From positions 3,073,168 to 3,137,167 of the forward strand of contig VCAZ01000015.1 of NCBI GenBank assembly GCA_005784505.1: DNA of 64,000 nt. The letters are read 5' to 3'. Numbering within the stretch: position 1 is the stretch's first letter; every line of letters starts with the position of its first letter. Below the pieces are notes generated by a model. The model did no database searches. It saw nothing but the letters and a program-made list of their open reading frames with translations, and was not told where the DNA came from. Source of the stretch: Bagarius yarrelli (lineage: Eukaryota; Chordata; Actinopteri; Siluriformes; Sisoridae). A program made the translations under genes and the position numbers. Positions 46,699 through 56,804 of this stretch are shown piece after piece.

Positions 46699-46704
46699 AC
46701 ACCA

Positions 46705-47380
46705 CTTCTCTGTGTTTTAGTTCATTTTTTTTTACACTGTTTTGCTGAACACATCTAACAGTTTCCCATACAAAAGTTTTCGTTTAAGATTTGTTGCGCC
46801 TGCTTATAAAACAACTACAGTGTAAATGCTTTTGCTTTCATTTTTATTTTTTCGAGCTTTTTGTTTATAGACTTATAGACTTAATGTCTCACAGACATTA
46901 ACTATAAAATAATAAAAACCAAAACCAACCTTAGTCAATTAAAACACTTTGGGACATGCTGTTAAATGTATATATCATCCACTTCTTAGTAACACTTTGC
47001 TTCATACCACACCAGCATAAATTATTTGCCTCTAATAGTACAACCCCAAGTGGTTTATTTCTTACATAATAAACAGCACCAGCCTGAAATGAACAGCCGG
47101 TTTAGATAAAATTTCCAGCCAGATTGCTTATGAAATAAAGGTTCGCTTATGAAATGAAGATTTCCAAAATCAAAGCCCAGCCAAAGGAGCAGAGGTTTCT
47201 TCCTGCCCACACACACAGACACACACACACTTGCGCACTCCAACACACTTACAACTTCTGCTGAATCCTAATCAAGGCAGTCACTGCCCACTGTGCTGTT
47301 TTCATTTCTGTCCTATCGTGTCTGACTTGCAAATGACAATCATGATTATTTAACGGTCACTTTATCCTCCAGATGGAGAG
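46705..47380. other. No gene recognised
   Basis: Includes a short CA-rich run near 47208-47235. Nothing else identified. Confidence 0.55.
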
Positions 47381-47381
47381 A

Positions 47382-47390
47382 GTGTGTGTT

Positions 47391-47421
<31 letters not shown>

Positions 47422-47425
47422 GTGT
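47382..47425. repeat. (TG)n microsatellite, interrupted
   Basis: TG tract of about 44 bp with two TTTG interruptions. Confidence 0.95.
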
Positions 47426-47812
47426 TGGATAGTAATTACAGCCCTGAAGGTATTTATCAAAACCACCTACAGCAGCTTAGACAGAGGATATATTACACCC
47501 TCTTCTGACAACAAATCTCCTTACAGAAGAATATATTCTATTTATTTCACTATAAGGACTATAGGCAGCTGGAAATGACACTCAAACTAGGAGCAGATAG
47601 TTTAAGATGTAAGGAGAGCAGCATCCTTGACGTAAGTCGATAGCTTAGTCATAGCCAAGTAATCAGGAAAAGTACTCTGACAGAGATATGGTTTTGTAAA
47701 AACAGATTAAGGTTGTTCTTTTCAAAAATTATGATTACATCGACAACCAAACAAAGAAACAAATAAGTTGTTGACTAAATCTGTTATTAATAGTTCACTT
47801 TATGAAGTAGTA

Positions 47813-48325
47813 TGTGTGGCAGAGATGCTAACCCCTCCCCTGTATTTAGAACGATAGCCTATTAGAATCTAGTATTTGCTATAAAAAGGCTGGGGTTGGG
47901 CTGCCTGGGATACCTCACTACTAGCTCTGTCCCTCGGTGTGTGCGGGTTTGTGGCATCAGGGTTGTGTTTAGACTGTCGCTATCCCGCTGGGTGGATTTC
48001 GCTCATCCTCCAGCAAACTGCAGAAATGTGTGCCGTGTGCAACTGTATGACTTGTGTGTCCCGGTGACTTATATCGGGACGAACAACCTTTTTCGGGAGC
48101 ACCCCGTCTTTTGGGGCAATTGCTTCGGAAATTAGATGACGCTGCTGTTTTGCTACCTGGCTGTCTGGCTACTTGCTGTCTGCTACCTGCTGCTTGCTGC
48201 ATAGCCGTTTTGATGTTTGTTTATTTTGATTTTGTTTTGTTTGTCTAGTTTGAACTTGATTTTAAAGTTATTGTTAATTGCTTTTTCTTTTTATTAATGA
48301 TTGCGTAATGATGATATTAATGAGA
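47813..48325 (+). mobile_element. LTR-like promoter region
   Basis: Starts TGTGTGGCAGAGATGC and has a C-rich upstream part. A strong TATA box, GCTATAAAAAGGCTGGGG, lies at 47879-47896, followed by a CpG-richer transcribed-looking part and a Leu/Cys-codon-like 'gctacctgctgcttgctgc' tract near 48180. This is the texture of a fish retroelement LTR/5' leader. The CA end and target duplication could not be fixed. A real Pol II promoter is a possible alternative. The 79-codon frame 47896-48135 has no recognisable domain. Confidence 0.4.
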
Positions 48326-48326
48326 C

Positions 48327-48436
48327 GTAATGGGTGCAGATGTTTGACTGTAATAAACCTGCGGTAGAAGTTATTAAATCTCAGAAATCTCTGAAGTTCC
48401 TTGACAGTTTTGGGCAATGGACAGTCGGTAACTGCT
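48327..48436 (-). mobile_element. Ty3/Gypsy-type reverse-transcriptase scrap
   Basis: The minus-strand reading is 36 codons without a stop, containing 'AVTDCPLPKTVKELQRFLRF' and NNFYRRFI. The 'P.T.KELQRFLGF.NFYRRFI' block is a diagnostic landmark at the end of the Gypsy RT, in the connection to RNase H. A TAA stop directly precedes the block and the match ends after about 36 codons, so only a scrap remains. The plus-strand frame 48334-48558 is its antisense shadow. Confidence 0.8.
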
Positions 48437-48499
48437 TACACGGTCACCGGCTGGCCGTTGGATTTGTCAATAGCCGAACTAGACATCCAGCCTTCATTT

Positions 48500-48765
48500 A
48501 TACTACAACCAAAATGGCTGTTGCTGCTACAGGCAAATGTTGGTTCTTTGTAATTTAGTTTTTGACTTGCCAAATCACTTCCAGTTGTTTTGGTAATAAA
48601 ACATAAAAGTAATTATGGGTCATTACAAATACCGATGCTTTAACAGTCATTCAATAAAAAGGAAAATCTGTAAAACAAAATATGCATCAATAATCGCTTC
48701 GAAATCGCATCGCAGCCGTCTGAATCGGAATCGACTCATAAGGTGCTTAGAGATACCAATTAGTA
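48500..48765 (-). mobile_element. Interspersed repeat B, minus strand (partner of 52862-53370)
   Basis: Read on the minus strand it begins 'tctctaagcaccttatgagt', continues 'gattattgatgcatattttg', 'tgactgttaaagcatcggta', 'acatttgcctgtag', 'agccattttgg'. The same blocks in the same order occur on the plus strand at 52862-53100 ('tctctaggcacctcgtgatt', 'attattgatgcatcttttgt', 'gactgttaaagcatctgtaa', 'acatttgcctgtag', 'agccatattgg'). Such 'gattcgattc...ttattgatgcatc' repeats are widespread in teleosts. Truncated at the inner end. Confidence 0.75.
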
Positions 48766-48819
48766 GAGTTTGTTTGTAGTTATGAGTTCATGCTTTTTTT
48801 CAGTTTACTGTCATTGCGT

Positions 48820-48852
<33 letters not shown>

Positions 48853-48861
48853 CTCTCTCCT
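48820..48861. repeat. (CT)n microsatellite, interrupted
   Basis: CT tract of about 27 bp, T-run, then a further CT stretch. The frames on both strands (48770-49030, 48780-48968, 48790-49107) overlap it and are artefacts. Confidence 0.92.
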
Positions 48862-48869
48862 TCTTTCAG

Positions 48870-50768
48870 TGTCAGGAATAAAAGACATGGAGTTGCCACA
48901 TGTTTTATTGACAATAATGAATATGCATTTGTGTTTCGCACAGCAATGTTACTCCTTAATAACAGCAACTGGACCTTTTATCATATTACTAAGCGTCAGT
49001 GTAACTGGAGTCTTGGAGGCCATGTGGTAGGGAAGAATAAAACAAATAAAATTTTATTTTTCGTTAAATATCTTAAGAATGAGATACTGCATATGTACAG
49101 TGTTTAGTAATTTTACAGCTAATAAGTTGGTTGCTGTATTTGCTACATTATCTGTAATGAAATTGTAGATGTGTAGTTATTTGTCACAGGGGAACACACA
49201 GATACAGTAATGTTTCATAAGAAAAAAATATTCTGGTACTTACAAACATACAGTAAAGAATAGCAGGCAGATACTTATTTCCTTAAAGCGTGCAAGAGCT
49301 GCTTACTGCTTGCTATTTTCTTGTAATATTTAATGTTGTATTGAAAAGGTAGACATTAGCCCAGACTAATGAACTAAAGCAAGACTGCACTGCTTTATTT
49401 AGGTATGGATAATTCAGAATTATGGCTAAATGAATGATAATAATAATACCTCTATTGGCACAAAGTCACACAGCAGGAAAATGATCACTGTGGTGATTAA
49501 AACAATGTCAGAAGAGGAAATAAAAAAATTGAAAATAGTGTACATGTATGTGTGTAAGATAAAGGCTTGTAATAATACGGTTCTGTTAGAGAGTTTTGAT
49601 TTGATACTATCATGGCACCTTTAAGGAAATCAGCTCCTTTTCACACATCCGTATGCACTTTCTTTCCCTCTAAGGTCTAATAAACATTTTAACAGCAGCT
49701 GTGTGCCTGTTGTAGACGTAAGGTATTTTATATTGGCTTGTCATTTGCAGTGTCACTAGATTAAAATGCTGTTTTAAATGTAGTTTGTGAAACAGAAAAA
49801 CAAAAAAATCTGAGTGATTTACTATAGTTCTACTTCGTTCCCTCCCAACTGACTAGATGTCCTTTGCTGTGTTTTTTTGATATATTAGATACAGTATACA
49901 CATTTTTTTTATGACCAACACTGCTGTTAATATTTATGCCCTACACAAAAACCTAATATATATATATATACTGTGATTGTGTAGCTTATACACTTTCCCC
50001 TTGAAGAACAATACCACTGACCAGGTATAAATAAATAAATAAGTTATTGATCAGAACCTGAAAACTGTTGTGACTTCAGTTTGACTTCATCAATATTTTT
50101 CTTACAGTTTAACACAGCTGGAGTTGGAGGCTACATGAGCGGTCGATGTCCACTACTACTGCCCTTCTTAACACATACACACGCAGAGGAGTTCTTCACC
50201 TGCCTTTAAGTTATTGATGATTATATATATAATAGGATTACACTTATTATGCTGCTGCAGGTATCACTGATTTCTTACAGCTCCAGGGTTCTAGATTTGA
50301 TTCTAAGCTCTGTGTACTGTTTGATGTCAGTACAGAAACACTGACAAGGTTAAAGGTTTTGGTTAGCTTGAAGATTATTTTACAAGGCAGGGTTATCCAA
50401 AGTGTTAGACAATCTCGAATGATAGACAGACACGGGTCAGGTAAATAACAAAAACAGAATTAAAGAGAAGGCAGCAAAGTAAAATTCAAACCCAAGAAAA
50501 ACTGTCAAAGTAAAGAGCTGGTAAACAGAAAGCTGACGATGCTTGCTAAAGGTGTGCTTTGAATATCTAATAAGCACTTTATTTGTAGGTTTTAATGTTG
50601 GTGGAAAAATGATAGAATTTAGGTTTCGTACTGCTCATTTTTAAAGTGATGATACAATTAAGTTTGAATATTCATAAACAGATGTACATTCTTAAACACT
50701 GGTTTCATTTCATTTCATTCGAGACAAAAAAACCCCATCTCGCTTTAACAGGTTACCGCCACCTTATT
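48870..50768. other. No gene recognised
   Basis: A (TA)8 at 49955-49970 is the only small repeat. An LTR-tail-like stretch at about 50395-50560 could not be bounded. Confidence 0.5.
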
Positions 50769-50769
50769 G

Positions 50770-51260
50770 TCACTTAGGCTTGGTACAGCAAAGAGCCGCT
50801 AACCCTGGTCCTGGGAAAAAGCGAGGTTTAGGGCAACAACAGGCCAGGGTTAAGTACAGCGTAGTCTTGTGTAGCCAGACCTTCAGATGGTAGAATGTCT
50901 GGGAACCTTGTCTGCTTTTAATGACCAAGGCCTGCTCAAGAGGGCGCTTGACTGGTAATGCAAACAATGTTTCCATTTGTGCTGCATCTTGTTCAGGAGC
51001 GTGGAAATGATCCCACAATAACAGACCGTTATGCAACCGGTAAAAAGTTTTAATTCGGTAAAATTGATTAATGCTCATTGTCACCAAAAAAACCGACTTA
51101 CTTCTTTGGTCAAGCAACTTTGGTTTGTTTTCAGGCGGACCGTTAAACAACGCAACACACGGAAATCCTATACACTGCGAAACTCCTGAAGTCAAACTAA
51201 GTGTTCCATCTGCATCAGACGTTCAGGCAGCGGTCCGCGGACGCGACATCTACGACTAAG
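50770..51260. other. Unexplained CpG-richer block with the longest open frame
   Basis: A block of higher GC and CpG content. The minus-strand frame 50770-51195 is 141 codons, the longest in the window. It contains 'WDHFHAPEQDAAQMETLFAL' and PVKRPLEQALVIKS but no domain I recognise; a 62-codon plus-strand frame (51071-51259) overlaps it. Near one end an imperfect inverted pair (GCTAACCCTGGTCC near 50799; GGCCAGGGTTAAG near 50851) resembles parts of known non-autonomous teleost elements. The right end is GCGGTCCGCGGACGCGAC. It may be an old transposable element, a gene's first exon and promoter, or chance. Confidence 0.3.
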
Positions 51261-51264
51261 TGCA

Positions 51265-52690
51265 GTGTAAAACGTTTTTAGAGAGTCATTCTCTCTAGGT
51301 TTATACTATACTATTTATGTTCTATACATAGGACAAAAAAAATCACTTATTTTAAATGTTACTATTTAATTACTATGTAATAAGACAAATATTACACTTA
51401 TTCCATTGCGATAATAAGAAATGTAGTTTAAATGCTTTTAACTGACAATTTAAAAAATAGCAATAATATTTTGTGTCTTTTTCTTTCATAATCTCCAACT
51501 GGAACGTCTATCTTTATACTCAGTATAGTTCTTTGCATGCTTATCTTGATTCAGAATAACGTCTCTTCAAATTCTGCATTGTGATTGCTTTGCATCTTAG
51601 CTTGCTAGCTACCTAACTGAGATGCTGTCACAAAAGACAAGAAAGACATACCCATCATCCCCTCCCGCAAAGTGTCCCTTTGCTCTATGCCGTCTGCACT
51701 TTGACATTCGTAGCCTTTCTCTGTCTTATTAAACAGTAATGGCTCTGTGTGCTGCAATAATGGGCAAAGCTAACACCGTCTGTATGCGTGTGCGTAAGTG
51801 AGTTTGCTCTGGTGCTCATGCTGCGTGTTAGCCTGGAGGGCTGAATATTAACAGGCCACCCAGACTCATACCCCCAAGGCCTTAGTGACCTGGATAAGGT
51901 GGATGACTCGCATGCCTGGCATGCTTATACATTATTAACCTGCATCTCACACACAGCAACGCAGACCTACTGCTAGACTTGCTTTATAGTTTGGCCAAAT
52001 CATGTCAGGCAGGGCCGTGCACAGACATTTTGGGGGTAGGAGCTTAAGTGAAAGACTTCTATTTATTTAAATTTTTTACTAAACAAAACATTAGTTATCT
52101 GACTTGTGTAACAAAATTATTCAAATTTTCTCACACTCACCTAATTTTTTTACATTTATTTTTCAACAGATTCAGCAAAATATTCAGTTCACATTATTAC
52201 ATGATGGATTATGAATCATGGATGTTAGAAAGACAAATTAACTTTTGTTTATATTTGCTTTTTTTTTGATTATTAGTATTTTGTTCATCACCACCACATC
52301 AAGACAAACACAACTGAAAAAAAAAAAGCTACGGTTTTACTTTTGCAGCTCTTTACCTGTCTGTGATAAACTGATGTGCTATACTGTTGCACTGCACGCC
52401 GTGCGTTCCTGCATGGAGACACGGAGAGAAGAAAGGAACTCAAACTGACATAATCGATTTTTTTGTTTGACAGACAAAGCTGTGCGCAAACTGAAACACG
52501 CACACATACACACAGATATAAACTATACTTATATTAATTTATTTAAAAAAAACACCCCAAAGAAAAGGGCACTTACACTTAAGGGAGAAAAAGAACAGGT
52601 GATCAAGCCCACTTAAATCTTGGATGTCAGTCACTGGACAGCTGGACAGCTGTTTCTCATAATTAATTTTTTATATATTTCTATATAAAT
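51265..52690. other. No gene recognised; conserved-looking stretch 51650-51960
   Basis: 51650-51960 has balanced composition, no repeat motif and no long frame, so it is a candidate conserved non-coding element by texture only. The rest is AT-rich. Confidence 0.4.
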
Positions 52691-52694
52691 ACAT

Positions 52695-52772
52695 ACCTGC
52701 TTATTCCCTAATTCGGGGTCACAGGGATCTGCTGAAGTCTATTTCAGCCGTCTCTGAAGGGGCAAAAGGCAG
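52695..52772 (+). mobile_element. Truncated copy of the 'CCCAGCTG...' teleost repeat
   Basis: 'cctgcttattccctaattcg', 'gggtcacagggatctgctga', 'agtctatttcagccgtctct': the first part only of the family at 20239-20596 and 37018-37268. Confidence 0.75.
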
Positions 52773-52861
52773 TGTAAGATGATGTGACATCATCTGTGCT
52801 TTTTAAAAAAAAAAATTTCTTGATTTATTAGTAACAGACTGTCAAAACAAAAAAATATGAA

Positions 52862-53370
52862 ACTAGGAGTGGGAATCTCTAGGCACCTCGTGATTCCATT
52901 CTAATTCTGAAGGCTGTGAATGCGATTATGAAACAATTATTGATGCATCTTTTGTTTTAATACTTTATTTTCTTCTTTACTGTCTGACTGTTAAAGCATC
53001 TGTAAAAAAAACCCCAAAAGGAAATAAAACATTTGCCTGTAGAGCATACAGTTTATTCAGTTTTATTCAGTTTAGTTTTTAGCCATATTGGATGCGCTAG
53101 TATGTGATTTCCGACGGAGCTTAAATATTTTTCAGAGATCTGCCATTTCTTCTCCATCATACATCTTTTTGTGCATGCCACAGCCTATCCGGGGGCTACA
53201 CTTAGGCTACGCTTTATAGGTCCGACTTTTGCGTTCAGTCATGTCATCATGGTATTAATTAACATTTCGAAATAGAAAATCTATTTTTGAAACTTGTTAA
53301 TTGATTCAGAATCGTCCACATCTGCATTGTGATACAGCTACGAATCGAAGTTTCCCCCACCTCTATTGAA
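52862..53370 (+). mobile_element. Interspersed repeat B, near full length
   Basis: Starts TAGGAGTGGGAATCTCTAGG and ends 'cgaagtttcccccacctcta', so the outer ends form an imperfect inverted repeat (TAGGAGTGGGAA versus TAGAGGTGGGGGAA). Internal 'attattgatgcatc' and 'cagaatcgtccacatctgc', 'attgtgatacagctacgaat' blocks are typical of this teleost repeat. The length of about 510 bp and terminal inversion suggest a non-autonomous DNA transposon. A partial second copy lies at 48500-48765 on the other strand. Confidence 0.75.
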
Positions 53371-53589
53371 AACTTTCCTGTAGCATTAAAAAATACAGAA
53401 TTGTAAACACTGGAGACTCATTCCATAAATGTAAAATAAACAATCAAATCTTTTTTTAAAGCATCATAGCATTATCTCTTTTTTATGTTTAATAACACTA
53501 CCTTTTAATTTTAGTTTATTATTAGCCTTTTCTCAGGTAGTTTCCAGACTGCAAGTCCCTGTGATTGAGCTGTTACTATAGAAACCACA

Positions 53590-53990
53590 ATGTATTGAAT
53601 ATTAAGCCTAGATATCCCAGAGATGCTCCTGTAATAATGACATTAACTCTTTTCCAAATGTAAAACTAATCCTGTCAGAATAAGGTTATGCACAGACTGA
53701 AGGCCTCGCTGTAATTAATGAGTAGTCGATTGAATTCAAAGTGGTACCATTTGTTTCTCTCTCTCTCTTTCTCGCTCTCTCTCGCTCTCTTCAGACTTCT
53801 GCTCATCGTGTTCTCTCTTTTCTGTAGTGCCTGTGAATGCCACCTTCTCCTTTACCAATGTGTGTGTGTGTGTGTGTGTGTGTGAGTACACTTCTGTCAG
53901 AATGTCATTAATTAGGAGTCGAAAGCAAAGCGCTAATTTACACAGAGCCTGTCAGGCACACATTCTGTCTCACTCTCTTTCTTTCTATCT
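53590..53990. other. Conserved-looking block split by microsatellites
   Basis: Contains homeodomain-type motifs CTGTAATTAATGAG (near 53711) and GTCATTAATTAGGAG (near 53904), flanked by balanced-composition DNA. It is interrupted by an imperfect (CT/CTCG)n tract (53756-53790) and a (TG)13 tract (53859-53885). Candidate regulatory DNA, inferred from motif content. Confidence 0.35.
53859..53885. repeat. (TG)13 microsatellite
   Basis: Perfect TG tract. Confidence 0.95.
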
Positions 53991-54395
53991 CTTTCGGTGG
54001 TTCTGTTTCTGAACTATAATCTATCATTCAACACGCTTTAATATGTAATTATTGTGCTGCTTAGAACTGATTAAGTGAGTTTCATGCACGTGTGTTGGTC
54101 TGTGTGCATTTTTCTTCTTCCTATATGTGTTTTTGACTCAGCATTGATAGCGCATGCATGTTTGAACTTCTTTTCTCTTATGGTCTATTTCTGTCTGTCA
54201 TTCAGTCGTTATTTTAGTATATTAATATCATCATCCCTTTTTTAAAATTCTTATATATAAAACTGTTATCAAGCCCATCCGATGCAATGCTTTAATCTGG
54301 CTTACTGCAAAGCTGTAGACTGACACCTAGGATGAGTTATGAGGTTTAGATATAAACACTTTGTGGAGAATGTTATATTACTGACCCCTCTACTT
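53990..54395. other. No gene recognised
   Basis: Nothing identified. Confidence 0.55.
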
Positions 54396-54399
54396 TAAT

Positions 54400-54540
54400 G
54401 CCATCTGGCTGATGCCCTTATCCAAACCAACTAGCATTTATTTGTTTTTTCAACTCAACTAAGCCACTGACAGTTAAGGGGATTGGCTCTAGGTTCCGGT
54501 GTTGAGAACTGGGGGTGCCTTGGAATTTAACCAGGATTAG
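54400..54540 (-). mobile_element. SINE (family A, decayed), minus strand
   Basis: 'gccatctggctgatgccctt', 'taagccactgacagttaagg', 'ggattggctctaggttccgg', 'ggaatttaaccaggatt': a diverged reverse-complement copy directly before a better-preserved one. Confidence 0.6.
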
Positions 54541-54732
54541 ATTTACATATACAGCATTTGGCAGGCACCCTTATTTAGAGCGACTTACTTTAAGTATTTT
54601 ATACAACTGAGCAATTGAGGGTTAAGAGCCTTGCTCAGGTGCCCAGCAGTGGCAGCATGGTGATACAGGGAATTGAACCCAGATCTTTCAATCAGCAGTC
54701 CAACACCTCAACCTGCACTACCACTTCCCCTA
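54541..54732 (-). mobile_element. SINE (family A, long form), minus strand
   Basis: 'acagcatttggcaggcaccc', 'ttatttagagcgacttactt', 'aattgagggttaagagcctt', 'gctcaggtgcccagcagtgg', 'gggaattgaacccagatctt', 'caatcagcagtccaacacct', 'caacctgcactaccact'. The best-preserved long form in the window; the B box reads GGAATTGAACCC on this strand. It lies head to tail with the copy at 54400-54540. Confidence 0.85.
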
Positions 54733-54734
54733 AT

Positions 54735-55212
54735 TATACAAAATTCAATCATTACCAAATAGACTGTTATTTATAGCGAAAGTACAAAGTTTTGATTAAT
54801 ATTTACATGAAATCTGAACAAAAGCAAAAGCACAATCTGTATGTTTAATTATTCCTTAGGTATGCAGTAGTGTTAAAGTGTTCACTTTACAGGACTATTG
54901 ACATACACATGCTCAAAAATTACAACCACCAATAAAATTATTAAGCTAATTTACTGAGGGCTATTAAAAAAATACTAAAACTAAAATGACAAAATGATGG
55001 CTAATCAGTGAAGGAGCTCCACAGGAACACAGCATGTGATAAATCTTCAGCTCAGTCGTTGCATTAGCAACCAGAGTCAAATTTACCTTTTTTCCTATTA
55101 TTACTGTCATGCTATATTTAATTTTGAATCCCAATAGCATAGATTTGTCTTTCCTTGATGTGTTTCATTAAATAGTGTTTGTAACACATTTATATATAAT
55201 TCTACCAACTAA
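54735..55212. other. No gene recognised
   Basis: AT-rich; nothing identified. Confidence 0.55.
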
Positions 55213-55217
55213 TATAG

Positions 55218-55680
55218 TGTTATGAGTCGCAGGATAAGTGTTGGATGCAAGTGCAGTATTTTTTAATAAAGAAATAATAAATGAAAAGACAAAAAATTAA
55301 AGAACATGAGAAAAACAAGAACATAAATCCAAACTAACAGAAACTGACCTAATATAACAAGAACATGAATCTGAAGCTAAATCTTAACCTGAATCTCAAT
55401 CTGTACCTAAACCATAAAGAGATATAGACACTGACCGTGACAAGCGACAAAGCAAGACAAAGACAAACTGAAACCCAGGGGTATAAATACACAACCTAAT
55501 GAGGGGAAGCAATCAACTAAACAAGAAACACCTAAACACAATAAGGGGGAAAAATCAGCCAACGACAGAACGGGAAGACTCACATGACAGGACACAGACA
55601 ACATAAACAAACGAGAAAATGGTCTACAACATTAACAAAGAAAGTCTCGCTGTCGCCGGCACCCTGGCCGAGTCCTAACA
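55218..55680 (-). mobile_element. Solo LTR with near-perfect target duplication
   Basis: A 463-bp unit begins TGTTATGAGTC and ends GAGTCCTAACA; the ends match as an inverted repeat in 9 of 11 positions. Flanking pentamers are TATAG (55213-55217) and CATAG (55681-55685), a 5-bp duplication with one difference. On the minus strand it shows TG start, a U3 of about 190 bp, a TATA box (GTATTTATAC; plus 55481-55490), an ATTAAA-type signal (plus 55262-55267), and a CA end. No internal region adjoins. Its sequence differs from the LTR at 46356-46698, so this is a different family. The frame 55407-55610 inside it is not a gene. Confidence 0.8.
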
Positions 55681-55685
55681 CATAG

Positions 55686-56465
55686 TAAGAATTTTACAAT
55701 TTAAAGATGATTGGTTTTCATACTTTAGACACTAACAGGCACTTTCACAGGGTGTGAAATAACCAGATAACAGATAAATGATGCAATGGTGTGTAAAAAG
55801 TGTGGGCGTTGCATCATAACATACATATACCGTACACACACTGCCTAAAACAGCACACGAGTGAAAGACAGTTTTTTTCTTTCTTACACACAAACACACA
55901 TAAAAATTTGGTTTGAGGGTATAGTGTGTGTGTGAACGCGCAGCTGCATGGCGGTTAGTATTAAAATTCTGCGTGACTAATGGTGACATAATGTAAAGTC
56001 GATTTGCAGCAGCAGCTTATAATTCACCTACAGGAGACTACATCTGTCTTGCTATATATCTCCCTGCATGCCCTCAGCGCTGTCTGTGTAGCTATCTGTT
56101 GCATTCTCTGTCAGTCTCCCGCTTTCTGTCTGTCTCGATCTGCATCTTTCTCTTTTTAATCTCTCTGACCTCATGTGCTATGTGATACCTGTGAGAAAAC
56201 CTGTAAGGCTTTTCATTCTTGACCGATCTGATGTGGCCATAATGACGCTTAGAACATATGCTGACAATGTGACAGATATGAAAACAACATTTCCCAGATG
56301 ACATTTCTCTTTGTCTTTCAGGGAGCATTATCTGCATGTGTTTACTGTAACAAAACTGACACTCTACTTCTAGGTCAATGACAGGTGAACAACCCACCTC
56401 ATTTTTTAAAGCTGTGACTATAGAACATTTGATGATACTTAGGATTTACTTTCACACAGATGCAG
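55686..56465. other. No gene recognised
   Basis: Short chance frames (55732-55989, 56092-56397, both minus). Nothing identified. Confidence 0.55.
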
Positions 56466-56469
56466 AAGA

Positions 56470-56640
56470 ACTGGTATAGCCTAGCAGATAAAGTGTTGGA
56501 CAAACTAAATACATGGAGGTGTTTAGAACTAAATCTGTTCTTATAGGGCAGGGTTCTAGTGGTAAATTTGTGGTGTTGGACTTATGGTTGGAAGTTTAAA
56601 TGTTTAGTCCACCAAGATTCCAACACTGGGCTGTTAAATC
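56470..56640 (+). mobile_element. Very decayed SINE-like copy
   Basis: 'ctggtatagcctagcagata', 'aagtgttgga' head and 'ccaccaagattccaacactg', GGCTGTTAAATCTTAAATGC body fit the order of family A loosely. Weak match. Confidence 0.35.
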
Positions 56641-56804
56641 TTAAATGCTTACCTGTATTAATTAGATCAATTAGGTCTCTCTAATTAAGTGTTTGCAAAT
56701 ATTAAACCAACCTTACAACTTCTTTAATGATTTGTTGACTTGATTTGTTGTACTTAATAGTTTACCAGTGTGGAAGTCCAAGCAAAGCTTAATCCATCTT
56801 TTAA

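Noticed and set aside
50395..50560. Possible LTR tail on the minus strand
   Set aside because: A-rich, loosely similar to LTR ends, but no TG/CA boundary or TATA box could be placed.
53810..53860. Possible short exon after a CT-rich tract ending in TTTTCTGTAG
   Set aside because: Acceptor-like context only; the would-be exon runs straight into a (TG)n tract and encodes about 11 residues, so it is likely chance.
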